Assembly (NCBI GenBank): GCA_015057715.1
Contig: SVDS01000016.1
Coordinates: 1-43,817 of the forward strand
From: Paenibacillaceae bacterium
GTDB taxonomy: Bacteria > Bacillota > Clostridia > Lachnospirales > Lachnospiraceae
Reading direction: 5' to 3'
Length of the DNA stretch: 43,817 bases
Part shown: in pieces, positions 17,254 to 25,755 of the stretch
Numbering within the stretch: the first letter of the stretch is position 1
How the letters are laid out: each line of letters opens with the position of its first letter
The notes under the pieces: model-generated
Databases searched by the model: none
What the model was told of the DNA's origin: nothing
The model's input: only the letters and a program-made list of their open reading frames with translations
Program-made: the position numbers and the translations under genes

Positions 17254-18390
17254 TCACAGACATCTGGCATTGACCATGGAATAAATCGTGTTTTTCTGCA
17301 TTTCATTGGTTCCGGAATGAATACTGCTGGCAAGTGCGTCCCGCATTTCCCTCTCCAAGTTGTATTCTTTACTATAACCATATGCGCCAAAAATCTGCAG
17401 TGCATCCCGGCATGTTTTAATATAATTTTCACTGACAAAAAGTTTAAAAACAGATGTTTGTAAATAAGCTGATTTCTTTTGATCTTTCAGCCAGGCAATT
17501 TGGTAAAGCATCATCCGTGCCATTTCTATCGCCACTTCCATTTCCGCAATTTTATGAGATACCGCCTGATTTTCACCAATCGGCTTTCCAAACTGCTTCC
17601 TGCCATTGACCTGCCTGATACACTCCTCCATGACCCGCTGCATAACACCAATGTGGGGAGCAAACTCAAAACATCGTTCCCACTCCAATGCCCCCATCAT
17701 GATATTGCCTCCTCCATTAAAATTACCAAGCAGGTTCTCTTTGGGAATCCGGACATTATTTAAAATCAATTCACTTGTAGGACAGGCACCAAGTCCCATT
17801 TTTTCAATGTTTTTGCCGGTTGTTACTCCATCATACTGGCGCTCCACAACAAATGCTGAAAATTTAACCGGTTCTTTCTGAGTCACCGCAAAAACAATAA
17901 AAATGTCTGAGATGGGTCCGTTGGAAATGAACATTTTAGTCCCGTTTAGCAGATAACAGTCTTCCTGTTCTACCACAGTAGTTGTCATTGAGAATGCATC
18001 AGATCCAGATTCAGCTTCTGTTATGGCTATTGATCCGATCCGTGCTCCTGCTACCATCTGGTGTAAATATTTATCTTTTAATATTTTTGTACCATAGAGA
18101 AAAATTAAATTCTGTGCTACCCATATATGATTATTAATAACAAAAATAAAACCATTATTCATACAGCCATAGCCAAGTGCCTCAAAAACAATTGCCGCTG
18201 TCTCATAACTTTCACACAGGCCTCCGTATTCTTCATCAATCGTAATGCCGAGCAAGCCGAAATCACTGACTTTTTTCCACATTTCTATGGAAAATTCTTC
18301 GTAATACCGGCTGTCGTTCAAATTCTCACGTGCAAAATCTATTACTTCCTGCCGGAACTCTTTTTGTTCTCTGGTAATCGAAAAATCCAT
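17254..18390 (-). CDS. Acyl-CoA dehydrogenase family oxidase, FkbI/ZmaE-like
   Basis: A 378-aa acyl-CoA dehydrogenase fold: the AITEAESGSDAFSM flavin/substrate segment, the FISNGPISDIFIVFA stretch and the C-terminal arginine/FAD helices. At the position of the catalytic Glu of medium- and short-chain enzymes (YEGT) it has HSGT, with Ser359, so the usual base is absent there. In the FK520 and zwittermicin pathways the FkbI/ZmaE homologues oxidise the carrier-bound 2-hydroxy-3-oxopropionyl group to hydroxymalonyl-ACP. The neighbouring FkbH-, ACP- and FkbK-like genes give the same set here. The start codon overlaps the FkbH stop (TAATG). The adjacent etfBA genes probably reoxidise its FAD. A beta-oxidation role is less likely given this context. 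Confidence 0.88.
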   Translation of the reverse strand: MDFSITREQKEFRQEVIDFARENLNDSRYYEEFSIEMWKKVSDFGLLGITIDEEYGGLCESYETAAIVFEALGYGCMNNGFIFVINNHIWVAQNLIFLYGTKILKDKYLHQMVAGARIGSIAITEAESGSDAFSMTTTVVEQEDCYLLNGTKMFISNGPISDIFIVFAVTQKEPVKFSAFVVERQYDGVTTGKNIEKMGLGACPTSELILNNVRIPKENLLGNFNGGGNIMMGALEWERCFEFAPHIGVMQRVMEECIRQVNGRKQFGKPIGENQAVSHKIAEMEVAIEMARMMLYQIAWLKDQKKSAYLQTSVFKLFVSENYIKTCRDALQIFGAYGYSKEYNLEREMRDALASSIHSGTNEMQKNTIYSMVNARCL

Positions 18391-19430
18391 TATATGTCCC
18401 CTTCTTCATAAATAAGATTTACATAATGTGGTATCACCCTCGGATAAGATGTATCAGCTTCCAGAATCACAACATCTCCCTTCTGGCCAATTTCTTTAAA
18501 GCCATTAAATTTATAGGTAACATACATGATCCGGTTTTTATCTGTGGGAATAAACTGGGCTCTGATTGTTTTGCCATACTTTCCAGCCTCGTTAATTAAG
18601 TGATTTAAAAACACATTTCCAACTCCTTTTGACATTACGCGGCAGGACATTAAAAGCAGTTTGATTTCCCAGATTTCCTGCTGTTTTTCAATCAGAGCCA
18701 ATCCAATTTTTCCATACGTTCCGAATTTATCATCAAGCTGTGCAACAAACACATCGTGCTGCCCGCTGTTTATAAAGCCTTTTAATTCCTCATAAGAATA
18801 TATGTAACCGGTTGAATTTAACTGATGGGTTCTGACTGTCAGTTCCTCTGCCCTCTTAAGATCTTCTTCCTGTGCTCTATCAATTTTAAAACACATCTCT
18901 AACGTCTCTAAAAAGGCTTCTTTTGTGCCGGTATATACTTCCTCCTGCTGGTTTCTTTTAATGTCATTTTGATACATCTGTCTTCTTTTTTTTGAATCCT
19001 CTGTAATATATTTGGGATTTAGGCAGTCCATATCAAGCAGCCCCCCAATGTTACCTGCATCTATGCATAATACTTCCGGATGGGTGAAAGATACTTCCTC
19101 CCGTTCAAATTCCTGATCGTCAACAAAACAGAATGTATCAATTCCAATATTGATCTTCTTGGCAATCTGGCTGATCGCTTCGGATTTGCTGTTCCAGTTG
19201 ATCTGCGGGTATATAAAATAGTCCCATAAGCCTGATTCCATAAGCCTCTGTCTGGCCATCTGGTACTCATTTTTACTGCTGACAGACTGTAATATTCCCC
19301 GTCTGTCCAGTTCTTTGATTACCTCCACAACATGATCCTTTATAACTACCTGCTTGTCTTCAATTAAAATCCCTTCCCATAATGTCTGATCTAAATCCCA
19401 CACCACACATTTTACTTTTTGTCTCTCCAT
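18390..19430 (-). CDS. FkbH-like glyceryl-ACP synthase (HAD family)
   Basis: A 346-aa protein with an N-terminal HAD domain: nucleophile Asp12 and Asp14 in WDLDQTLWEG, SSKNEY, and FVDDQEFEREEV near residue 100. The C-terminal half resembles the GNAT-like part of FkbH proteins, with the conserved LLMSCRVMSKGVG segment. FkbH homologues take 1,3-bisphosphoglycerate, remove phosphate and load the glyceryl group on a discrete ACP, the first step to methoxymalonyl- or hydroxymalonyl-ACP. The next gene upstream encodes the matching ACP, and the following ones the two oxidising enzymes. No O-methyltransferase is seen in the window, so the extender is predicted to remain hydroxymalonyl-ACP. Confidence 0.93.
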   Translation of the reverse strand: MERQKVKCVVWDLDQTLWEGILIEDKQVVIKDHVVEVIKELDRRGILQSVSSKNEYQMARQRLMESGLWDYFIYPQINWNSKSEAISQIAKKINIGIDTFCFVDDQEFEREEVSFTHPEVLCIDAGNIGGLLDMDCLNPKYITEDSKKRRQMYQNDIKRNQQEEVYTGTKEAFLETLEMCFKIDRAQEEDLKRAEELTVRTHQLNSTGYIYSYEELKGFINSGQHDVFVAQLDDKFGTYGKIGLALIEKQQEIWEIKLLLMSCRVMSKGVGNVFLNHLINEAGKYGKTIRAQFIPTDKNRIMYVTYKFNGFKEIGQKGDVVILEADTSYPRVIPHYVNLIYEEGDI

Positions 19431-19460
19431 CTATCTTTTTTCTCTCCCGAAATCATATGA

Positions 19461-19691
19461 TTATGACTGCTTTCTCTCAATCAGCGAAGTAATGGAATGG
19501 ATATCCTTAAAATTATCCAGATCCAATTCTGAATTTTCAATTGATATATCAAATTCACTTTCAATAAAACTCACCAGATTTACCGCAAACAAAGAGTTCA
19601 CCAGACCCGTATCAAAAATATTATCCTCATCCTTAAGCTCGCTAACGTCTACAAATTTAGACAAAAATGCTATTATTTTATCTCTTACCAT
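19461..19691 (-). CDS. Discrete acyl carrier protein, FkbJ/ZmaD-like
   Basis: A 76-aa acidic carrier protein. The phosphopantetheine serine lies in FDTGLVNSLFAVNLVSFIE (Ser33 or thereabouts). VNSL in place of the common DSL is shared by the ACPs of methoxymalonyl and hydroxymalonyl pathways. It should carry the glyceryl group from the FkbH homologue through oxidation to hydroxymalonyl-ACP and then deliver it to an acyltransferase. The gene lies 30 bases before the fkbH-like gene, with AAGGAT upstream of the ATG. Confidence 0.92.
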   Translation of the reverse strand: MVRDKIIAFLSKFVDVSELKDEDNIFDTGLVNSLFAVNLVSFIESEFDISIENSELDLDNFKDIHSITSLIERKQS

Positions 19692-19709
19692 GTTATTATC
19701 CTTACCTTT

Positions 19710-20543
19710 CTAATAGTTATAAAAACCTTTTCCTGATTTTCTTCCCGTTTTACCCGCATATACCATATTCTTAAGCAATGGGCAGGCTCTGTATTTTGGA
19801 TCTTCATAATGTTCATATATTATTTTTAATGAATCCAGAACAACATCAAGCCCGATTAAATCGGCTGTTTCCAAAGGTCCCATTTTATGACCAAAGCCAT
19901 TTTTAAAAATAGAATCAATTTGTTTTGGTGTTGCAACTCCCTCATAAACCAGCATAGCCGCTTCATTCATAAATAAATGAGACAAACGGTTTGAAACAAA
20001 TCCAGCACTGTCATTAACTACTTCAATCTCAATGCCAATTACTTTTAACAATTGTTCCACTTTGTCAATTGTTTCCTGTGATGTATGAATTCCCTTAATC
20101 ACTTCCGCAAAATTCTTCATGGGTACCGGATTCATAAAGTGTACTCCAATTACCTTGTCAGTCCGTTGGGTACCGGATGCAATTAGGGTGATCGGTACAC
20201 AAGATGTATTAACCATATAAATACACTCCGGTTTACACACTTGTTCCAGCTGATTGTATACTGACTTTTTAATATCAATGTTTTCGGTAACATTTTCCAC
20301 GATATAATCAGCCTGCTTCAACTCCTCATACTGAGATGCAACCTTAATATTTGAAATGCATTCTTCCGCATTAATTGTTTTTTGAAACATGGAGGCAATT
20401 TTTAAACTCTTTTCAATTTCCTGCAACACAGAAATCCTTACTTCAGGATCATGATCAAATATAATTACCTGGTGATGATATTGAGCAAAACGCTGTGCCA
20501 CTCCTTTTCCCATAACACCTGCCCCAATGATGCCAATCTGCAT
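19710..20543 (-). CDS. 3-hydroxyacyl dehydrogenase, FkbK/ZmaG-like
   Basis: A 277-aa NAD-dependent dehydrogenase. The Rossmann motif GIIGAGVMGKGVA opens the protein; IVENVTENIDIKK, the HFMNPVPMKNFAEVIKG catalytic segment with its His, and the C-terminal GPLETADLIGLDVV dimer domain follow. In the hydroxymalonyl-ACP pathway this enzyme oxidises the C3 hydroxyl of glyceryl-ACP to the aldehyde. The preferred start is the ATG at 20543, just after GGAGGGGAG. A GTG at 20558 would put that binding site inside the gene. Fatty-acid 3-hydroxybutyryl-CoA dehydrogenases share the fold, so the assignment depends on the adjacent FkbJ-, FkbH- and FkbI-like genes. Confidence 0.9.
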   Translation of the reverse strand: MQIGIIGAGVMGKGVAQRFAQYHHQVIIFDHDPEVRISVLQEIEKSLKIASMFQKTINAEECISNIKVASQYEELKQADYIVENVTENIDIKKSVYNQLEQVCKPECIYMVNTSCVPITLIASGTQRTDKVIGVHFMNPVPMKNFAEVIKGIHTSQETIDKVEQLLKVIGIEIEVVNDSAGFVSNRLSHLFMNEAAMLVYEGVATPKQIDSIFKNGFGHKMGPLETADLIGLDVVLDSLKIIYEHYEDPKYRACPLLKNMVYAGKTGRKSGKGFYNY

Positions 20544-20569
20544 AATACTCCCCTCCACTCCCTATTATC

Positions 20570-21331
20570 TTAAATGCCGATCTGCTGTGCATGAGCTAAT
20601 ATCTTGTCTGCCCGAATTCCAATACTATGGCTTTTAAACTTATCTAACTGTATTTCTGAGATGATTTTTCCATCCTTCATGAATAAGACTCTGCTTGCCC
20701 TTGCTGCCACCTTCACATCATGAGTCACCAGTAAAATAGCTGTTCCCTCATTATTAATACCGGACAAAAGATCCATTATTTCTTCCGATGCCTTTGAATT
20801 TAAAGCTCCAGTAGGCTCATCGGCAAATAATATTTCTGGGGAAGTCATTAATGCTCTGCAAATCCCCGCCCGCTGTAGCTGGCCTCCTGATACCTCTGTA
20901 ATATCACGATTTCCCAGTTGATTAATTCCTGTTTTTTCCATTAACATTCTGGCCTTATGTTTTACCTGGGCAGGACTCATTCCAGCACGATTTTGTGCCA
21001 CTGGCAGAATAATATTATCAAGCAGATTCAGATTTTTTAACATGGTTGGCTGTTGAAAAACAAAACCCATTTTTGTTCTGCGGATATCTGCCAACTGCTT
21101 TTCATTTAACCCGGATAACTCTACCTCATCAAATTTTACCGAACCGCTGGTAATGTCATCCATTCCGCTTAAAGCAAATAACAAGGTAGACTTTCCTCCT
21201 CCTGAAGCCCCCATAACCGCTACAAATTCGCCTTTTGATATGGATACACTCACTTTGTCAAGTGCTTTAATCTCTTCACCTTTTTCACCAAAAATCTTCA
21301 TAATATCTTTTCCGGTCAATATATTTTCCAT
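20570..21331 (-). CDS. ABC transporter ATP-binding protein, MacB/LolD type
   Basis: A 253-aa ATPase with Walker A GASGGGKST at 41-49, the Q-loop FVFQQPTML, the ABC signature VSGGQLQRAG at 147-156, Walker B EILFADEP and the switch histidine in LLVTHD. These features match the FtsX-coupled ATPases that energise export or extraction from the membrane. The permease gene ends three bases upstream, and AAGGAG precedes the ATG. In this position the pair probably exports the cluster product or confers self-resistance at the membrane. Confidence 0.94.
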   Translation of the reverse strand: MENILTGKDIMKIFGEKGEEIKALDKVSVSISKGEFVAVMGASGGGKSTLLFALSGMDDITSGSVKFDEVELSGLNEKQLADIRRTKMGFVFQQPTMLKNLNLLDNIILPVAQNRAGMSPAQVKHKARMLMEKTGINQLGNRDITEVSGGQLQRAGICRALMTSPEILFADEPTGALNSKASEEIMDLLSGINNEGTAILLVTHDVKVAARASRVLFMKDGKIISEIQLDKFKSHSIGIRADKILAHAQQIGI

Positions 21332-21334
21332 TAT

Positions 21335-23659
21335 TTACTCCTTTATATGATCAGATACTAATAACATATCAATGTCTGAGATTCCAAATATTGTAGCAGC
21401 GTAAACACACACCGTAATTACTATTGGAGAAAACAGGTATGCAAATAACGGATTTACCTCAAAGTGAAATGATGAAGCGCCAAATGAGGAAATCAATGCA
21501 ACCCCAACCAGTTCACCCAGAGTATTGGCTAACGCTGTGCCAATCACAACTCCGAATATCAATACAAAAATCGAACGTGCTACATACTGCCTGCGAATCT
21601 CAGAACAGGTAAAGCCAAGGGATTTTAAGACAGCAATCGGATAACGGTCCTTAGTGACCAGCATTTTCATAAACAGCAGTGTAACGAGTATTGTAAGTAA
21701 TACGGAAGCTGCAATTGAAGTATAGGAAACTTTCTGGATTGCCAGAATCGTAGATCCGAATGACTGGTCAATATACTGATCTATATTTGATACTTTGGCA
21801 AAAGGATATAACGTCCGGTATTTCTTTATTTCAATATCAGTTAATGAATTATCATGAAATTCTACAGGAATAACCGACCACAATACATCGCTTCTCAGAC
21901 TCTTGAACATAGCTTTTGCCGTTCTGCCGCCATTTGTAATGTCTGAATAAATTCCGCAGATTGTTAATCGCTTTTCCTGTCCATCAATAAGAAGCGTTAT
22001 CTCATCACCAATATCTTTCTTTAAATCATCCATATTTAACTTTGATAAAGCTATCTCTTTCTCTGACGCAGGAGCTCTGCCTTTTGAATATTTAATTGGA
22101 AATAGTGAATGATCACCAAGTTCAACTTTAAGCCGTTTAACAGTTCCATCATCCAGATTCATATCAAATAGAAAACTTGTCAGAACTGTGTATTTGGAAA
22201 TATTTTTATCCTGAGCCATTTCAGAAGCAATTGCTTCCGTTTTTTCTGGAATATCATCGGTTTGCTGAATATCAATCCTCATGTAACAGCTTCCAATACC
22301 CATATAAGTCATAAAATTCCTGGATAAAATGGTATTATAAATATTTTGTGGTACTACCATAATAAATGAGGAAACCACTAACACCATGAACATTGTGATA
22401 TAAAGCTTTTTTCTTGACAAAACATCCTTTATGCCCAGAAATGTATTACAGGAAAATATACGATTTTTGCTTAACACAAAAGCGTTTGATGATTTGGACT
22501 TTTCCCTGGGTGCTCCGAATCGGATTGCCTGAGCCGCAGATATCTTGCGGAATCGTGATAATACCCCATTTACATATAGAATAATTACAATAAATATAAT
22601 TGCAGAGCCAATAAATCCGCCGATCAAGGCAGGAAACGTACTGTCACATTCACCCATATACAGCCTGATGTTGTATGAAAGAGGAGTAAGCAGAATCCGT
22701 GAAGTTAAAAATCCCAGCAGACAGGCAGCAGCAGCAATTGCTCCATATTTTGCAAGGTAGATTTTTTTTATATTGGATACCCTTATTCCAATGGCTTTCA
22801 TTACACCTATCTCTCTGTAATCTTCTTCAATCTTTGCAAGCAGAGTAAAACGAATGCATAAAAATGTAACAATAATGACCAGCACACTGACTAATACCAA
22901 CACTGCAATCATAATTCCATCGGTGCTGGCATTGGCTATCTTAAAAAGAGCATAAGTAATACTGGAAGGACCATTTGCTTCAATTCCGGCATCCATATAG
23001 GCGGTTTCAAAATTCGTAACCGGAATACTGTTATCTATAAAACGGAACTCGATAATATTTTCTAATCTTCCAAATCCTCGTACCATTTCAAAATCATTCC
23101 GGCTAACCAGAAAACGTTTTGAAGAAATCATTGCCGGATTCATTTGAGAGTCCCGGATAAATCCTGCTACTTTAAACGGAACGCCGCAAATAATTGCTTT
23201 ATCCCCCTCACGTGCCTTCCCTTCTCTCATGTAATAAATTGGCACATAGATTTCTCCATCTGACGGCTGAGCGACCTCTCCATTTAAACTAATTAAAAAG
23301 TCAAATTTGGAGTTTTGTACTGTGAGACCATTGTCTTGAACACTTCCAGCCAGCGTATTCTCTCCTATCACGATCTCGGCACCCTCAATATTTAAAAATT
23401 CAGATACCTGATAGTCTTTTACATTCTTTTGGTTAACTGCAAATGCTGCTAACCGATCCATATTTACATTACCGGAGTGCATCTGCATATAATGCGGTGT
23501 TTTGGCTTGCAGCATAAAATTATCAATAGCCCCAAGTAAATCAATGCTCAGTGCCGACGCAAGCGATGTCAGTAATGACGCCAATACAATGAAGATTGCA
23601 ATGGTTGCAGTAATTAGCCTGCTTCTGCGCATATCATTTCTGATGATTTTGCCGTACAT
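21335..23659 (-). CDS. ABC transporter permease with two FtsX domains
   Basis: A 774-aa membrane protein with two repeated FtsX units. An N-terminal membrane helix at about 15-37 is followed by an extracellular domain to about 245, three helices at about 250-385, a further helix near 420, a second extracellular domain to about 645, and three helices to the end. The ETYREIGV-like motif is seen as EDYREIGVMKAIG in the first unit and RYPIAVLKSLG in the second; both are the coupling segments of FtsX-type permeases. It works with the ATPase encoded immediately after it. Likely roles are export of, or protection from, the peptide-polyketide product. The exact substrate is not predictable. Confidence 0.92.
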   Translation of the reverse strand: MYGKIIRNDMRRSRLITATIAIFIVLASLLTSLASALSIDLLGAIDNFMLQAKTPHYMQMHSGNVNMDRLAAFAVNQKNVKDYQVSEFLNIEGAEIVIGENTLAGSVQDNGLTVQNSKFDFLISLNGEVAQPSDGEIYVPIYYMREGKAREGDKAIICGVPFKVAGFIRDSQMNPAMISSKRFLVSRNDFEMVRGFGRLENIIEFRFIDNSIPVTNFETAYMDAGIEANGPSSITYALFKIANASTDGIMIAVLVLVSVLVIIVTFLCIRFTLLAKIEEDYREIGVMKAIGIRVSNIKKIYLAKYGAIAAAACLLGFLTSRILLTPLSYNIRLYMGECDSTFPALIGGFIGSAIIFIVIILYVNGVLSRFRKISAAQAIRFGAPREKSKSSNAFVLSKNRIFSCNTFLGIKDVLSRKKLYITMFMVLVVSSFIMVVPQNIYNTILSRNFMTYMGIGSCYMRIDIQQTDDIPEKTEAIASEMAQDKNISKYTVLTSFLFDMNLDDGTVKRLKVELGDHSLFPIKYSKGRAPASEKEIALSKLNMDDLKKDIGDEITLLIDGQEKRLTICGIYSDITNGGRTAKAMFKSLRSDVLWSVIPVEFHDNSLTDIEIKKYRTLYPFAKVSNIDQYIDQSFGSTILAIQKVSYTSIAASVLLTILVTLLFMKMLVTKDRYPIAVLKSLGFTCSEIRRQYVARSIFVLIFGVVIGTALANTLGELVGVALISSFGASSFHFEVNPLFAYLFSPIVITVCVYAATIFGISDIDMLLVSDHIKE

Positions 23660-23666
23660 GATGACC

Positions 23667-24995
23667 TCATTTCTCCTGTTGACTGACAGGTTTTATTAAA
23701 TAACCAATATGGCTATCCACCTCTTCCAGATTTCTAATATCCTTTGATTGAAACACAAGATATGCAATCATGATCAGACCAAATCCTGAAATCATAATCA
23801 ACAGACTTACTCCCCGTGTTTCTCCGGTTCCCATAATTTTCCCTACGCTTCCCGCCAATACACCATCCGGCCGTAAAGCCGGGATAAAAACATAATCCGA
23901 TAAGATTCCGGAAATTCCATATGCCAGAACGTATCCAAGTTGTGAAATCAATGCAATTAATCCCCACACACGTCCTTGCTGCTCATTTTTAATGGTGATT
24001 CTAATCAGGTAATTGGTACTGGTATCAGCAAAAGGTAAGGTTGCAAAAAAGACAAATCCCATTGCCGCAATTACCGGAACGATCATCGTTGCTCCAAATC
24101 CAACCATAGCTGCCCCGCCAACTACGAAACTGATACCCATAACATTTACATAATTACGGCTTAGCTTTCCAGATCCAATAACAATTCCAGCCAGCAATGT
24201 ACCACAACCGCATATTGTCTGCATGATTCCAAGGCCCTTTTCATCCATTAACGGAAGGCACATGGGTTTTGACAAAACCTGGACAAATCCCAGATAAAAA
24301 CACACCAGCGTAACAAGAATAACCAGTTTCCTTACTCCCTTATTCTCATTTAATTGCAGCCAGCCTTCCTTTAAATCTTTTAATATATGTAGCTTTCCCT
24401 GTTTCGCCAATTGGACTGTCAGGGATTTTCTGACAGCAAAGATTACCGAGACAGTAATAACTAAGGTTAAAATATCAATGATTAAAATTAATTCAATATT
24501 GAAATAACTAAGTGCCAGACCTGCCAGTGCCGGTGAAATCAAGAATTTGGCTGAAGATGCCAATGACATCATACCGGTTGCTTTTGAATACTCTTCCTTT
24601 GTCAGTAAATCCGTAATTGTTGCTTTATAAGCAGGGTCTAAAAGGGAACTAAAGGTGGAAGAAAAGCCCACACAAAGGCAGATCTGCCACACTTCAATCG
24701 TGCCGGCTTTCATTATGACCAGCATGGCGACGAGTCCCAGCGCAGATACTGTATCACCAATAATCATCAACAACCGCCGGTCAAACCGATCCGCCAGTAC
24801 ACCTGCAATTGGCGAGAGTAATACCAGTGGTAAAAGTGCCGCTAATTCCACCATGGATACGTCAACTGTGGAATTTGTCAGCTGCCAGACATAAACCCCA
24901 AGCCCAAAGCTGGTCATTCCAGTTCCAATTCCAGCCAATAATTCGCCGATCCAGATAATGAGGAAATTACGGTAATTTCTTTTATTATTAATCAT
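23667..24995 (-). CDS. MFS exporter
   Basis: A 442-aa major facilitator with about 12 hydrophobic segments. It has the loop-2/3 motif GVLADRFDRRLLM and an enterobactin-exporter/macrolide-efflux-like layout (LPLVLLSPIAG). The chosen ATG (24993-24995) starts MINNKRNYRNFLIIW and has AAAGGAA about six bases upstream. A longer reading frame begins at 25085, but its first 30 residues are not hydrophobic and lie inside the thioesterase gene. It ends eight bases before the permease gene. It probably exports the product or an intermediate by proton antiport. Confidence 0.92.
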   Translation of the reverse strand: MINNKRNYRNFLIIWIGELLAGIGTGMTSFGLGVYVWQLTNSTVDVSMVELAALLPLVLLSPIAGVLADRFDRRLLMIIGDTVSALGLVAMLVIMKAGTIEVWQICLCVGFSSTFSSLLDPAYKATITDLLTKEEYSKATGMMSLASSAKFLISPALAGLALSYFNIELILIIDILTLVITVSVIFAVRKSLTVQLAKQGKLHILKDLKEGWLQLNENKGVRKLVILVTLVCFYLGFVQVLSKPMCLPLMDEKGLGIMQTICGCGTLLAGIVIGSGKLSRNYVNVMGISFVVGGAAMVGFGATMIVPVIAAMGFVFFATLPFADTSTNYLIRITIKNEQQGRVWGLIALISQLGYVLAYGISGILSDYVFIPALRPDGVLAGSVGKIMGTGETRGVSLLIMISGFGLIMIAYLVFQSKDIRNLEEVDSHIGYLIKPVSQQEK

Positions 24996-25032
24996 GCTGT
25001 TCCTTTCTTTGATGCAGATTTTATCAAACTGT

Positions 25033-25755
25033 TTAGAGCCCCATGAATTTTTCCACATGATCTGCAACTTCAGCGGCTCTGTCATGAATGAATAAATGAG
25101 AAGCCTTCTTTAAAGTAACAACATTTAATCCACGGCGAAGCAGATTTCTCCACAAATAAGCATTTTCTATTGTCTCGACCCTGTCATTTTCTCCCCATAG
25201 AATCAGTGTCTCAACATCAATCTTTTGTAATTTAGCGGCAGCGGATTCCAGAATCTTATAATCAGCGCGGAAAATTGGTCTCATAATATCCATTAATTCA
25301 CCATTTGCTAACAAGGGAGCCGGCAGACCACCATAGCTTTTTAGGACCTCAACCAGATCATCGTCACTAAAACTGCTATATTGTTTCTCAGCAAATGTAT
25401 CTGGCATGGAAGTGGCTGATAGGATCAGTTTTTCAGGAAGCGGTAATTTTCGATTGGCTGCAATTTTATTAATTAGTGAAAAAGCCACCACTCCCCCCAT
25501 GCTATGGCCAAGGAAACAGCTTTTTTCTGAAATCAGGGAACCGATTTCCTCATAATATAAATTAGTAAGGGTATCAATATCCGACACCAGATTCAAATTT
25601 GAGCCCAGATGTCCGGGCGGATTGGCCACCCAGACCTCCAAATTGTGGTGAAAGGATTGAATCAGATCACCAAAAGAATTGACATAGCCTCCCAAATAAG
25701 GAAAGCAAAACAAGCGACCCTGATTACCGGCCTTCATTTTCGTAAATAGTTCCAA
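25033..25755 (-). CDS. Type II thioesterase (GrsT/TycF family)
   Basis: A 240-aa alpha/beta hydrolase with the type II thioesterase pattern. It has FCFPYLGGYVNSF near the N-terminus, Ser85 in GHSMGG, Asp191 in WGENDRV and His220 in KKASHLFI. It removes misprimed or stalled acyl groups from carrier proteins. It starts with TTG at 25753-25755, preceded by AAGGGGGG six bases upstream, and overlaps the CPBP-like gene by 32 bases. Because no thioesterase domain occurs in the megasynthases, it could also assist product release, though family members usually only proofread. Confidence 0.94.
   Translation of the reverse strand: MELFTKMKAGNQGRLFCFPYLGGYVNSFGDLIQSFHHNLEVWVANPPGHLGSNLNLVSDIDTLTNLYYEEIGSLISEKSCFLGHSMGGVVAFSLINKIAANRKLPLPEKLILSATSMPDTFAEKQYSSFSDDDLVEVLKSYGGLPAPLLANGELMDIMRPIFRADYKILESAAAKLQKIDVETLILWGENDRVETIENAYLWRNLLRRGLNVVTLKKASHLFIHDRAAEVADHVEKFMGL

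Noticed and set aside
15451-18390. Butyryl-CoA dehydrogenase/EtfBA energy-metabolism operon
   Set aside because: The dehydrogenase lacks the usual catalytic Glu, overlaps an FkbH gene by one base and is followed by PKS genes; crotonase and thiolase genes are absent.
24996-25085. Longer N-terminus of the MFS exporter
   Set aside because: The extra 30 residues lie inside the thioesterase gene and are not membrane-like; the internal ATG has a ribosome binding site.
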